Positions 29,640 to 41,425 of a stretch of DNA of 64,000 bases are shown here, piece after piece. The stretch lies in contig CM051019.1 of the NCBI GenBank assembly GCA_027704905.1, positions 24,970,409-25,034,408 of the forward strand. Direction: 5' to 3'. The notes under the pieces were generated by a model. The model saw only the letters and a program-made list of their open reading frames with translations, ran no database searches and was not told where the DNA came from. This DNA is from Muraenolepis orangiensis (lineage: Eukaryota; Chordata; Actinopteri; Gadiformes; Muraenolepididae). The translations under genes and the position numbers were made by a program. The number at the start of each line of letters is the position of its first letter. Positions within the stretch are counted from its first letter, which is position 1.

Positions 29640-30390
29640 GCATGTGAGTGGATGAATGCGTGTGAGTGGGTGAATGCATGCGAGTGGGTGAATGTGTTTG
29701 AGTGGGTGAATGTGTGTGAGTGGGTGGATGCATGCGAGTGGGTGAATGTGTTTGAGTGGGTGAATGTGTGTGAGTGGGTGGATGCATGCGAGTGGGTGAA
29801 TGTGTTTGAGTGGGTGAATGCGTATGAGTGGGTTAATGCGTGTAGGTGTGTGAATGCGTGCGAGCGGGTGAATGCGTGTGAGTGGGTTAATGCGTGTAGG
29901 TGTGTGAATGCGTGCGAGTGGGTGAATGTGTTTGAGTGGGTGAATGTGTGTGAGTGGGTGGATGCATGCGAGTGGGTGAATGTGTTTGAGTGGGTGAATG
30001 TGTGTGAGTGGGTGGATGCATGCGAGTGGGTGAATGTGTTTGAGTGGGTGAATGCGTGTGAGTGGGTTAATGCGTGTAGGTGTGTGAATGCGTGTGAGTG
30101 GGTTAATGCGTGTAGGTGTGTGAATGCGTGCGAGAGGGTGAATGCGTGTGAGTGGGTTAATGCGTGTGAGTGTGTGAATAAGTGTGAGTGGGTGAATGTG
30201 TGTAATTGGGTGGATAAGTGTGAGTGGGTAGATGCGTGGGAGTGGGTGAATGCCTGTGAATGTGTGTGAATGCGTGTGAGTGGGTTAATGCGTGTAGGTG
30301 TGTGAATGCGTGCGAGAGGGTGAATGCGGTTGAGTGGGGGAATGCATGTGAGTTGGTGAATGTGTGTGAATGGGTGAATGTGTGAATGTT
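29640..30390. repeat. 18-bp minisatellite, expanded and higher-order
   Basis: About 40 units related to GTGAGTGGGTGAATGCGT, arranged in a higher-order pattern (a ~54-bp block with TTTGAGTGGG recurs at 29690, 29740, 29800, 29930 and 29990). Where copy 2 has its transmembrane exon, copy 3 has only this array and the hAT element. Confidence 0.9.
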
Positions 30391-30675
30391 TTGATGGTCT
30401 CTTCATGCACACTTCTAAAACTCTTCCTCTTTTCAGGTAATGATAACAGAATTGAATCTACATCTAATGCAAACTAATTTTGCAGATTTTTGCAACTTGT
30501 GGTTAATAACGTCCGTCCCCAGTCCCTCTGTGGCTGTCAACCTGAAGTAGGAAGTGTGACCCTCGCCATAGGTCTTACAACACATAACTTGATACCACAC
30601 GGTATCACTGATAGACAGACAGAAAGGTTCCATTTGGAACACAACACAGCCCAAAGCAAGTTAGAGAAGACATAC

Positions 30676-30735
30676 CTTTCACTGTGTGGTCGGCTACGGT
30701 CGGGTTGGATGTGCTTGTGTTAGTTGTGCCTGTGG
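30676..30735 (-). CDS. IgSF copy 3 stalk exon 2
   Basis: Identical in protein to stalk 2 of copies 1 and 2, with donor GTATGTCT. Confidence 0.55.
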
Positions 30736-31144
30736 CTCCGTGTGGATTAGAAGCAAGGACAGAACAAAGAGAAACACAGAATTAGTATCTTCATCACTCT
30801 TTACAACAAATATGACTGAAGATATCGTTTTGGACAAGATCTAGAGATCTTTTTTATCTCGTATCAGTTACTGATTAATAACTGAAGTTCATGTCTAAAA
30901 GTGAATTCAGAACAAAACAAACCATCTTCAAATGTTAACATAATAGAGCTCATGTTTACAGTTAAAACTGAACAATGTAGGATGATTTCATCCTACGTTT
31001 GTTGGTGATAGATGTTAGATCGTCAGGTTTCAAACACACGTTCCTTGACCACTAGGACTTCCACTACCAAGTCATATCAGAGGAACAGTGGATTGATAAA
31101 GACCACATTTTGAAACACGGCTTCACAAGACATAAATTAAATCC

Positions 31145-31198
31145 CTTTGGGTCCAGTTGTGCTTGGTTTAGACGTGCTTGTGTGAGTTGGGCCTGCTG
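31145..31198 (-). pseudogene. IgSF copy 3 stalk exon 1, donor lost
   Basis: Codes AGPTHTSTSKPSTTGPK like copy 1, with the same G-for-T change at the donor. Confidence 0.55.
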
Positions 31199-31626
31199 CT
31201 CCGTGTGGATTATAACCAAGGACAGATCAAAGGTCAAATGATGTGAGATTCATTATTGCAGTAATTATACGCTGTGACACAGCTGGGGTGAGAAAACTCT
31301 CTTTCCACAAAACACTGTTTCTGTGTTTGCCAGATACCAATTTACAACCACAGAAGCAGCAGGCCCCCCAAACACCAGCCATGTCTTAGCCTTGGTTTAT
31401 GGAGGCCCCTACGGGCAGAACATGTTCATGGGGACCGGGACAATCAAATGAGAACCTTGGCTGGGGCAACGTTTACATTTACGCCTGGAGATCACCTTAA
31501 GGGACCCTCACACGCAGGCTATTGGTTTTTAAGATTGAAATATAGTAATACTTTTTTACAATTGTTTTTAAGATTGGAATATAGTAAGTGTACATTTAGT
31601 ACATAGATTCAAATCTAAATACTTAC

Positions 31627-31968
31627 TTAAGTTAAGGTTTAGGTTGTACCATGCCATAGTGTTGGATCCTCCTGATTGGAACTGCATGCAGTTGTAATAA
31701 CCTCCATCTTTCTTAGCCATCTTCTTTATGACCAGAGAACACTCCTCTGTAACACATAGTCTCTCCACGTAGTCATTGGTAACTTTCCCTCTAGAAACCA
31801 ATGAGTAATTCTTTCTATTCTTCCATAACAGCCAGTCAACTGAGGAACAGTTATTTAGAGCCCCAGCACACGGTAGAGAGACACAACCTCCAGCTCTGAC
31901 CTCTGTTGTTGTTTCTTCATACTCAGAGTCAGGTACTTTGTGACATTCCTCTTTGTTTTTAAGTTGAT
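31627..31968 (-). CDS. IgSF copy 3 V-domain exon
   Basis: 342 bases, open, with the same splice sites as the other copies. The protein matches copy 1 except near NNCSSVDWLL, where it matches copy 2 at the DNA level (AACTGAGGAACAG, TTTAGAGCC), and at SEYEE. Confidence 0.7.
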
Positions 31969-32035
31969 CTGTGAGAAAGAGAGCGTTCAGCTATGTTATG
32001 GGTAACAATTTATAATAAGGGAACATGAATTTGTC

Positions 32036-32247
<212 letters not shown>

Positions 32248-32349
32248 TGGTAACTCCAACTACTGCTCACTGTGGAGAGAAGGCTTCTTTCAGAGAGAAC
32301 TCTGTCACTTCCTCAAACCTGTACTCTACTCTCACACACACACACACAC

Positions 32350-32381
<32 letters not shown>

Positions 32382-32440
32382 GGGCGGTCCATTAGATGGA
32401 CATATTTGGGCATATCAAAACATTTCCTAGTTGTGATCAG
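32248..32440 (+). repeat. CA-cassette repeat, instance g
   Basis: Same flanks as instance c around a shorter (CA)n at 32333-32381. The following 400 bases (to 32849) match 16430-16836. Confidence 0.8.
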
Positions 32441-32849
32441 TGATCAGTGAAATACAGACGCTTAATGGAAAATAAATTGAGGGACTTTTTTCTTGCCCTC
32501 GGGGGGGCTAGGTTTAGAGGGGTGTTGTAAACATGTGGTCTGTGAAGCCCTTAGAGACTGGAACTGCGATTAAGGACTATACTAATACTATTGACTTGAC
32601 TTTACTTGACCGGCTTTCCACTTTAAAGGTGAGGTGATGGGCTGGATAAATAACATATACAGTAACGGACTAACTGACTATGAAAGTGTCCATCCATCCA
32701 TACTGTCTGTAATGAATGAGATGATAAGTTCTAGATATTTACTCAATTAAAAACTAGAAAGTTCCTCATACGGCAGCAGTCATCTGAACATGATATAGCT
32801 ATAACTGAAGCTACGACTCAAGTCACTAGAGGCTGCTTATAGGAGTTGT

Positions 32850-33977
32850 TCCAACTGTTGTTCTCTGGTCATGTAGCACCAGTGCTCTAGGGCTGTTGTT
32901 CTAACTGTTGTTCTCTGGTCATGTAGCACCAGTTCTCTAGGGCTGTTGTTCTCTGGTCATGTAGCACCAGTTCTCTAGGGCTGTTGTTCTCTGGTCATGT
33001 AGCACCAGTTCTCTAGGGCTTTTGTTCCAACTGTTGTTCTCTGGTCATGTAGCACCAGTTCTCTAGGGCTGTTGTTCTAACTGTTGTTCTCTGGTCATGT
33101 AGCACCAGTTCTCTAGGGCTGTAGTTCTAACTGTTGTTCTCTGGTCATGTAGCACCAGTTCTCTAGGGCTGTAGTTCTAACTGTTGTTCTCTGGTCATGT
33201 AGCACCAGTTCTCTAGGGCTGTTGTTCTAACTGTTGTTCTCTGGTCATGTAGCACCAGTTCTCTAGGGCTGTTGTTCTAACTGTTGTTCTCTGGTCATGT
33301 AGCACCAGTTCTCTAGGGCTGTAGTTCTAACTGTTGTTCTCTGGTCATGTAGCACCAGTTCTCTAGGGCTGTAGTTCTAACTGTTGTTCTCTGGTCATGT
33401 AGCACCAGTTCTCTAGTGCTGTTGTTCTAACTGTTGTTCTCTGGTCATGTAGCACCAGTTCTCTAGGGCTGTTGTTCTCTGGTCATGTAGCACCAGCTCT
33501 CTAGGGCTGTTGTTCAAACTGTTGTTCTCTGGTCATGTAGCACCAGTTCTCTAGGGCTGTTGTTCTAACTGTTGTTCTCTGGTCATGTAGCACCAGTTCT
33601 CTAGGGCTGTTGTTCTCTGGTCATGTAGCACCAGTTCTCTAGGGCTTTTGTTCCAACTGTTGTTCTCTGGTCATGTAGCACCAGTTCTCTAGGGCTGTTG
33701 TTCTAACTGTTGTTCTCTGGTCATGTAGCACCAGTTCTCTAGGGCTGTTGTTCTCTGGTCATGTAGCACCAGTTCTCTAGGGCTTTTGTTCCAACTGTTG
33801 TTCTCTGGTCATGTAGCACCAGTTCTCTAGGGCTGTTGTTCCAACTGTTGTTCTCTGGTCATGTAGCACCAGTTCTCTAGGGCTTTTGTTCCAACTGTTG
33901 TTCTCTGGTCATGTAGCACCAGTTCTCTAGGGCTGTTGTTCTAACTGTTGTTCTCTGGTCATGTAGCACCAGTTCTC
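32850..33977. repeat. 50-bp minisatellite with 38-bp variant units
   Basis: About 23 units; most are 50 bp as at 16837-17535. At least five are 38 bp, lacking 12 bases between two GTTGTTCT words (for example near 32941, 32980, 33470, 33600 and 33745). Confidence 0.95.
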
Positions 33978-34500
33978 TTTTTGCTTAATGAAAGACCCTT
34001 CTTTCCAGCAGAAATATATACTTTCATTAAGTTGAATTCATGCATTAAGCATGAATAAATAAATACATAATGCGACAGGTTGAATGGTTTTGTATTATTG
34101 TCTTTTTTTTATTTTTAATATATAGACAAGGATGGGAATCGGGTAGGAGGAAAAACATTCTTTTGATATTTTTTTTGGACAATTCAAATAACCAAAACAT
34201 ATTTTGGATTTATAAACATCTTAAATGTGTACATACCTAGAAGAACAGATAGTATGGTATAATACAGAACAGGAAGAAAACGGTTAAAAAAAAGTAAGTC
34301 TATCAATGGAATCATGATGGTCATTACAAGGACTAACAATTACATGAATTAATCTCACTGAATAAGGTACGATCTCTTGTTGATTGTTCTGTTGATCTTG
34401 TTTCATATATTCTATGCTTGGTCTGTGGCGCCCTCTAAAGGACAAAACATGAACTGATTTGAAAAGCATGTTTCCCATCATTTACATTTAGAGCATGTGT

Positions 34501-34650
34501 TCAGCCCCTGGTGTTTCCTACACTTGTGGGAGGGCCCCTGGTGTTTCCTACACATGTGGGAGGGCCCCTGGTGTTTCCTACACATGTGGGACGGCCCCTG
34601 GTGTTCTCGTAGATGTACGCTTGACCGGGTTCTCCGGGGCCCACTTGGTA
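34501..34650 (-). pseudogene. IgSF copy 4 tail exon, truncated
   Basis: Acceptor CCACCACTTCAG; 50 codons. YQVGPGEPGQAYIYEN is followed by three decapeptides (TRGRPTCVGN, TRGPPTCVGN, TRGPPTSVGN), then TRG and an early TGA. The shared end ADAGVHFVSVHRLVK is deleted, because the 3' flank joins directly. No other exon of this copy lies upstream within the window, which may mean it is an isolated duplicate end. Confidence 0.6.
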
Positions 34651-34855
34651 CTGAAGTGGTGGAAAACATAAATTAAACATGAGACGTATGACAAAACAAT
34701 CACCTTTCTATCACACAACCAACGAGTGGATGCATTCTTTTGTTGTGGTTCTCTGTACAGTTGTACAGTTGTCATGGTTTCCCTGAAGAGTCCTAGAAGG
34801 CTTCCCCATGCACTAAACCAATATGGCCGCTGGGCGGATGAGGGGTATTTTCATA

Positions 34856-35030
34856 GGCTGTGTCCTTAATCCCTCCCTCATTAGTTCAATGTAGGACACT
34901 ATTTAGAAAAACCTTCCCTCATTTCCTACTCCCTACTCTCTCTCTAGTAGTTCAATGTAGAGGACTATATAGTGAAATCCTGCCCTCATTCCCTACTCCC
35001 TCTCTAGTAGTTCAATGTGTAGGACATATA
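34856..35030. mobile_element. MITE fragment (left part)
   Basis: AGGCTGTGTCCTTAATCC and two CTCTCTAGTAGTTCAATG units, as in 18751-19576; the right terminal repeat is absent. Confidence 0.55.
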
Positions 35031-35199
35031 ATATGTATTTAAACAATTCAGCTGTATGAGTCTGTGTTACTAGAATGGTGCTTTGATATTTTCAAATCAG
35101 ACAGAAACTGAATCATATTAATATCCTAATATAATTGAATTACAGAGAGAAGAACCAATGAGTTGACTGGGTTTGGATGGTGTTTTGGGTGATGTGTAC

Positions 35200-35298
35200 C
35201 TGGTAGAAAGCGTGGCACTTGGTCGTGAGGTCGGGGAAGAGAGTGGCCCAGTCATCATAGGTGGTGCAGTAATCAGCCACTCCCTCAGGAACCTGCAT
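35200..35298 (-). other. Exon-like open segment of unknown origin
   Basis: The minus strand reads VPEGVADYCTTYDDWATLFP then DLTTKCHAFYQ, followed by a donor-like GTACAC. I do not recognise it. It could be a retroelement fragment or a stray exon; no partner exon was found. Confidence 0.25.
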
Positions 35299-35359
35299 CT
35301 GGTCCTAACCACCTCCACCAAATGCCCCATCCAGGACGGCCTGCTGTTGCCCAACCCCT

Positions 35360-35610
35360 AGCACGACCTGCACCGCATGACCCCTACACACAGACCCCTA
35401 CACGGGCCCCCACACGGACGCCACTCGTCAGGAGGCTCTCTACGGGGCCACGGTAGAAGGATCTTCTTCACTAGCCACCGTTTGCCCATGCCGCTTCTCC
35501 TGAGGCGCAGCAGGGCATAGAGGCACCGGTGTGTCTTCTTCAGCACGACCTCCGTGTTGGGGGTCCACGGCAGGTCGTCGGATTGGGGAAAGAATGGGGT
35601 AAAGAGCTCC
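35360..35610 (-). mobile_element. LINE RT C-terminal fragment
   Basis: ELFTPFFPQSDDLPWTPNT, then EVVLKKTHRCLYALLRLRR: the region after the RT catalytic domain of L2-like LINEs (compare KKGQSRLYFLRRLRSF in the intact copy at 11225-14290). Confidence 0.55.
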
Positions 35611-36390
35611 CCACTTCCCTGCCATCAGCCGGTCTATCTGGGACATTTGAACTCACGGTTCCCGGCATGAGAGACGTGGCTCTAACGCCAGAAGCTAAAA
35701 CCCACGGGCTCTAGCTTCATCGCTACACCGTCTGTTAGGTGTCAGGGTTAGGAGGAGTGAGGTGAAGGTCCCGCCCACGGCTGTGACGTCATCTCCTCGT
35801 TAAGAGATTCTTGTGAGGGACACAAGACGCGTGAAGCCTGTCCCCACGCCACGCCGGGGTCTTCCCCCTGCCTCGAGTGGGTTATCCAGGGAGCCTCTTG
35901 AGCCTCGGCCTCAAGCCCCTTCGGAGGCCTTATCTTTCATGACGGCGCTTTTGTGTGTGTGTGTGTATGCTTTTACTGGCTTTGGTAACTGCCAAGCTCA
36001 ATGAGAACAGCTCTTTAGCGCTGCTCAGACCCTGCTTTCCTCCCAAAGAACATCAGTAGTTCTTTCCCTGGAGGATATTGTGCTGAAGGCTTTCCACCCG
36101 CCTCCTCGTTCTTGTGAGAGGCGGAGCGGCATCTTCAGTGAGCGGTTGGGGCGAAGGCGATGAACAACGCTCCTCCGGCGTATCGGTGGGAGACATCGGA
36201 GCGGCGTGGTCATGCTCCTCCCCCGCCCCTTGGTCTGCTTTTAGTCAAATAAAACATCTTGAATCTATTTTACATTTGGCTCTATGATTGTAGGCATAGC
36301 CGTCTAGTTCCCCACCTGTTGTAGCCTCCATTGATGAACCAATAGCGTGGACAGCTAGACATCATAGAGCTAGAGTTAGAATACAGTTGA
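35610..36390. other. Unassigned non-coding stretch
   Basis: No gene supported. GC-rich at 35750-35950. A CAAATAAAACATCTTG at 36245, before a drop in GC, may be the 3' end of an unidentified retroposon. Confidence 0.4.
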
Positions 36391-36760
36391 TTAACAAGGA
36401 CCCACAGGTGTGCAGTCTCACCAGCCACCACCAGTTATCAGTCTAACTCCAGGTGAGGCTGCTTCAACCAGCCATAGAGTAATCAGTCTGACTCAGGCCA
36501 GGTGAGGCTGCTTCAACCAGCCACCACCAGTAAGCAGTCTAACTCAGGCCAGGTGAGGCTGCTTCAACCAGCCACCACCAGTAACCAGTCTGACTCAGGC
36601 CAGGTGAGGCTGCTTCAACCAGCCATAGAGTAACCAGCCTGACTCAGGCCAGGTGAGGCTGCTTCAACCAGCCACCACCAGTAACCAGTCTAACTCAGGC
36701 CAGGTGAGGCTGCTTCAACCAGCCATAGAGTAACCAGTCTGACTCAGGCCCGGTGAAGCT
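36390..36760. repeat. 49/51-bp minisatellite
   Basis: About seven units alternating between CAGCCACCACCAGTAAC and CAGCCATAGAGTAAC endings, with CTCAGGCCAGGTGAGGCTG constant. Starts at 36484, 36535, 36586 and so on. Confidence 0.9.
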
Positions 36761-36762
36761 GC

Positions 36763-36899
<137 letters not shown>

Positions 36900-37499
36900 G
36901 TCCTGGGTTTTTTAATTTAGCTTTGGTCTTACTACAAAGTAAAAATAACCCCATTCCCTCACTCGATCAGAGAATAATTAAGAAACATTGTGTTTTTTGT
37001 TGTTTGTGGGCGTCCGACCATGTTTCCACCAGTGCTTTAACCCCTGGTAAATATTCATTCTATTTTATTGGCGTCTGGTCTGTTTTATAAGTGTCTATTA
37101 TTAAATGAAGGTTCAATTAGTGATGTCTGTATTTGTCAATGATGCTGCTTGGTTCAGTAGTATATTTGTTATGTGTCTGAAGCAGGTGCTTTATCATGTC
37201 ACTCTTGTGTTGAACAGGTGTGAAGGTGCTGGACGTTCAGCCGGAAATATTCAACATTCCTATTTGCAACAAGTACAATGGAATGCTTACTCCCCACTCC
37301 CTCCCGCAGTATGAATTACTAAAACAATACTATAAAAATACTGTAAACAATAAAAAGAACAATAAATTGAATGATATGTACATGTGTTGAATTGTGCAAA
37401 AAGCATTTCAAAGCATTTTAAAGTGCCAGTAGTGCAGCAGCATCATGAATACAGTGCAGTACAGAGTAGTAACTGTGATGAGTCCAGAAAGTCCAGCAA

Positions 37500-37807
37500 A
37501 GTATGACAGTGTAATGTTAATGACATGTTATGATAGTGTAATGTTAATGACATGTTATGATAGTGTAATGTTAATGACATGTTATGATAGTGTCATGTTA
37601 ATGACATGTTATGATAGTGTAATGTTAGTGACATGTTATGATAGTGTAATGTTAATGACATGTTATGACAGTGTAATGTTAGTGACATGTTATGATAGTG
37701 TAATGTTAGTGACATGTTATGATAGTGTAATGTTAATGACATGTTATGATAGTGTAATGTTAATGACATGTTATGATAGTGTAATGTTAATGACATGTTA
37801 TGATAGT
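37500..37807. repeat. 27-bp minisatellite, left arm
   Basis: About 11 units of GTGTAATGTTAATGACATG + TTATGATA. It is the reverse complement of the array at 39593-40490. Confidence 0.95.
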
Positions 37808-38354
37808 GGCCGCACTCCTAGCAGTTCAGTAGGTCACTGCCTGTGGATAAACCTGGTAGTCCTTGTATGGATGGGGGGAGAAGAGATGGTGCCCAGGGTG
37901 GTTGCAGTTCTTTGGAGATGGGCTTCTTCCGATATCTGGTGCTAAAGATCTCCTCAATGCATGGAAGTGCACACCCGATGATCTTCTCTGCCGTCCTAGA
38001 TAGTGTCCTTAGTTTATGCTGCTAGGGTTTGAGAGTAACTTTCACTAGTTCACCAATAGTAGTTCAACTACTGCTATTGATTGTAGGCCTACACTATTTC
38101 TACACTACTGTTACTAGTTCTAAGGTCCAAAATCCAGAATGGTTTGTTTATTTCTGATTTATTTCTTTATTTGTCCATATTCCATTCCATGTTAATTTCT
38201 CTCTGCTCTCAGGAGTAGTTCTAAAGTGCTTTGGTATGAATACATAACATTTCATTACATTCCAGTCATTTAGCAGACGTTTTTTGTCCAAAGCGACTAA
38301 ACAACAGTGCGTTCAACAAAGGTAAGAGAACAACTCGTCACTTTGATGTCGGAA

Positions 38355-39482
38355 GAAGGCCATCTCCATCACAAAGGACCTAAACCACCCTGGGCTCCAT
38401 CTCTTCTCCCCCATCTCCATCACAAAGGACCTCAACCACCCTGGGCTCCATCTCTCCTCCCCCATCTCCATCACTAAGGACCACCACCACCCTGGGCTCC
38501 ATCTCTCCTCCCCCATCTCCATCACTAAGGACCACCACCACCCTGGGCTCCATCTCTTCTCCCCCATCTCCATCACTAAGGACCACCACCACCCTGGGCT
38601 CCATCTCTCCTCCCCCATCTCCATCACTAAGGACCACCACCACCCTGGGCTCCATCCCTTCTCCCCCATCTCCATCACTAAGGACCACCACTACCCTGGG
38701 CTCCATCTCTCCTCCCCCATCTCCATCACTAAGGACCTCAACCACCCTGGGCTCCATCTCTTCTCCCCCATCTCCATCACTAAGGACCTCTACCACCCTG
38801 GGCTCCATCTCTTCTCCCCCATCTCCATCACTAAGGACCACCACCACCCTGGGCTCCATCTCTTCTCCCCCATCTCCATCACTAAGGACCTCAACCACCC
38901 TGGGCTCCATCTCTTCTCCCCCATCTCCATCACTAAGGACCTCAACCACCCTGGGCTCCATCTCTCCTCCCCCATCTCCATCACTAAGGACCTCAACCAC
39001 CCTGGGCTCCATCTCTTCTCCCCCATCTCCATCACTAAGGAACTCAACCACCCTGGGCTCCATCTCTTCTCCCCCATCTCCATCACTAAGGACCACCACC
39101 ACCCTGGGTTCCATCTCTTCTCCCCCATCTCCATCACTAAGGACCTCAACCACCCTGGGCTTCATCTCTTCTCCCCCATCTCCATCACTAAGGACCACCA
39201 CCACCCTGGGCTCCATCTCTTCTCCCCCATCTCCATCACTAAGGACCACCACCACCCTGGGCTCCATCTCTTCTCCCCCATCTCCATCACTAAGGACCAC
39301 CACCACCCTGGGCTCCATCTCTCCTCCCCCATCTCCATCACTAAGGACCACCACCACCCTGGGCTCCATCTCTCCTCCTCCATCTCCATCACTAAGGACC
39401 ACCACCACCCTGGGCTCCATCTCTCCTCCCCCATCTCCATCACTAAGGACCTCAACCACCCTGGGCTCCATCTCTTCTCCCC
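38355..39482 (+). repeat. 51-bp minisatellite within a LINE reading frame
   Basis: About 22 units of 51 bp (CATCTCCATCACTAAGGACC, then CTCAACCACCCTGGGCTCC). In the LINE frame each unit is 17 codons, ISITKDLNHPGLHLFSP, and the array ends directly in LPSGRRF, so it expanded in frame. A single copy of the unit exists in the left arm at 37876-37925. The 363-codon open frame on the other strand is a by-product. Confidence 0.85.
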
Positions 39483-39592
39483 CTACCGTCTGGTCGCCGG
39501 TTCCTCAGCATCCGTACAGTAAGTACTACCAGGTTTAAGGATAGTTTTTATCCACAGGCAGTGACCTACTGAACTGATAGGAGTGCTGCCAC

Positions 39593-40490
39593 TATCATAA
39601 CATGTCATTAATATTACACTATCATAACATGTCATTAACATTACACTATCATAACATGTCATTAACATTACACTATCATCACATGTCATTAACATTACAC
39701 TATCATAACATGTCATTAACATTACTCTGTCATAACATGTCATTAACATTACACTATCATAACATGTCATTAACATTACACTATCATAACATGTCATTAA
39801 CATTACACTATAATAACATGTCATTAGCATTACACTATCATAACATGTCATTAACATTACACTGTCATAACATGTCATTAACATTACACTATCATAACAT
39901 GTCATTAACAGTACACTATCATAACATGTCATTAACATTACACTATCATAACATGTCATTAACATTACACTATCATAACATGTCATTAACATTACACTAT
40001 CATAACATGTCATTAACATTGCACTATCATAACTTGTCATTAACATTGCACTATCATAACATGTCATTAACATTGCACTATCATAACATGTCATTAACAT
40101 TACACTATCATAACATGTCATTAACATTACTCTGTCATAACATGTCATTAACATTACACTATCATAACAAGTCATTAACATTACACTATCATAACATGTC
40201 ATTAACATTACACTATCATAACATGTCATTAACATTACACTATCATAACATGTCATTAACATTACACTATCATAACATGTCATTAACATTGCACTATCAT
40301 AACTTGTCATTAACATTACACTATCATAACATGTCATTAACATTGCACTATCATAACATGTCATTAACATTACACTATCATAACATGTCATTAACATTAC
40401 ACTATCATAACATGTCATTAACATTGCACTATCATAACATGTCATTAACATTACTCTATCATAACATGTCATTAACATTACTCTGTCATA
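39593..40490. repeat. 27-bp minisatellite, right arm
   Basis: About 33 units of CATTAACATTACACTATCA + TAACATGT, with point variants (TTACTCTGTC, TTGCACTATC) that recur in blocks, which points to block duplication. Confidence 0.95.
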
Positions 40491-40764
40491 CTGAGCTGGA
40501 CTTTCTGGACTCATCTCAGTTACTGCTCTGTACTCATGATGCTGCTGCACTACTGGTACTTTAAATGCTTTTAAATCTTTTTGCACAATTCAACACATGA
40601 ACATATCATCCGTAACTATGTTGTTGTTTTTATGTTCATTTTTTGTGTATAGTATTTTTTATAGTATTGTTTTATAAATCCACACTGCGGTAGGGAATGG
40701 GAAGTAAGCATTCTATTGTACTTGTTGCAAATGGCAAATAAAACATCTTGTATCTTGTACCAGA

Positions 40765-41425
40765 AGTCAAAAGTGCTAACAAGTCTCCAAGAACTGAGCC
40801 AGTAAGTTGGCAAACCATAGAACAATATCTAACTTACACCGTCTACTGAGAAGGACGCTAACTAGTAGGCTAGTAAGAGGATAAGAGGATGCACTATAGA
40901 GAATACATTCAGACTAGTTGCTGTACCCTAAAAGCGTTGTTTGTTTAAATCTGGACTCATGCATTGTGTTGATATAATGCATAACAAAGGGAGAATAAAG
41001 CATGCATGCTGAAATGTACGGTAAACAACCACTTGGACATCAATTATTTTCTTCCTAACCACACACTTCGTTATTTGATTAATCATTTGATAATAGTTTA
41101 ACTTGAATAACGTTTTGTTTTATTCTTTCAGTCTTCAGTTTGTGACTCAAAAGAAGGCAAGAACAGAAGTGTATAAGTGGGAGAGGAGTAGGAAAGGGTT
41201 TTAAATATTTGCTAATACTTGCTTATAAAATGTCATTATTTTTATATATTTGCCAAGTGGGAACTGAAATATTACCACATTATTCTTCATTGGGGACGTA
41301 TTTTTAATAGTATGGTTATTGTTATCATGAATATAGTTATTATTGTTATTATTATGACGAATATTATTATTATTTTGGATCGTGCTTCCCACAAAAGGTC
41401 AGAGTTCATATGCTTCTGTTCCAAA
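40765..41425 (+). promoter_or_regulatory. fkbp3 upstream region
   Basis: 660 bases without a gene. An L2-type tail fragment (CAGAAGTCAAAAGTG, AACAAGTCTCCAAGAACTG) is at 40760-40810. No TATA box can be assigned with confidence; the A/T-rich stretch 41220-41390 precedes the start codon. A CpG-rich core is present only from the first exon onward (41425-41580). Confidence 0.35.

Larger units (their letters stand above)
30676..31968 (-). pseudogene. IgSF receptor copy 3 (5' part only)
   Basis: Contains V 31968-31627, stalk 1 31198-31145 (donor GGATTT, broken as in copy 1) and stalk 2 30735-30676. No transmembrane, cytoplasmic or tail exon follows before the minisatellite and hAT element, and the next gene downstream is copy 2. 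Without a membrane exon it could at most give a secreted or readthrough product, so it is treated as a gene fragment. It is closest to copy 1 over ~1.9 kb, including the non-coding DNA. Confidence 0.65.
37240..40760. mobile_element. Two oppositely oriented LINE 3' ends forming a large inverted repeat
   Basis: The minus-strand arm (~37960 down to 37240) and plus-strand arm (~38355 to 40760) share, in order from the centre outward: the KDLNHPGLHLFSP-coding segment, the FKDSFYPQAVTY segment or its DNA remnant, a 27-bp minisatellite, TGCTGCTGCACTACTGG, and an A/T-rich 3' end with TTGTACTTGTTGCAAATG. Thus the 5' sides face each other and the 3' ends point outward. The plus arm still codes LPSGRRFLSIRTVSTTRFKD just after 39481. 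Between the arms (38240-38340) is a minus-oriented GTCGCTTTGGACAAAAA retroposon tail. Confidence 0.75.

Noticed and set aside
29550..30412. Frames of CEWVNA-type hexapeptides on both strands
   Set aside because: 18-bp intronic minisatellite; the same array in other copies is broken by stops.
38380..39471. 363-codon minus-strand frame with repeated EMEPRVV
   Set aside because: Antisense of the 51-bp array. The meaningful frame is on the plus strand, where it continues into LINE sequence.
39483..40586. 367- and 320-codon frames on both strands
   Set aside because: The 27-bp unit is divisible by three and lacks stops in these frames; the array sits in a LINE 3' UTR.
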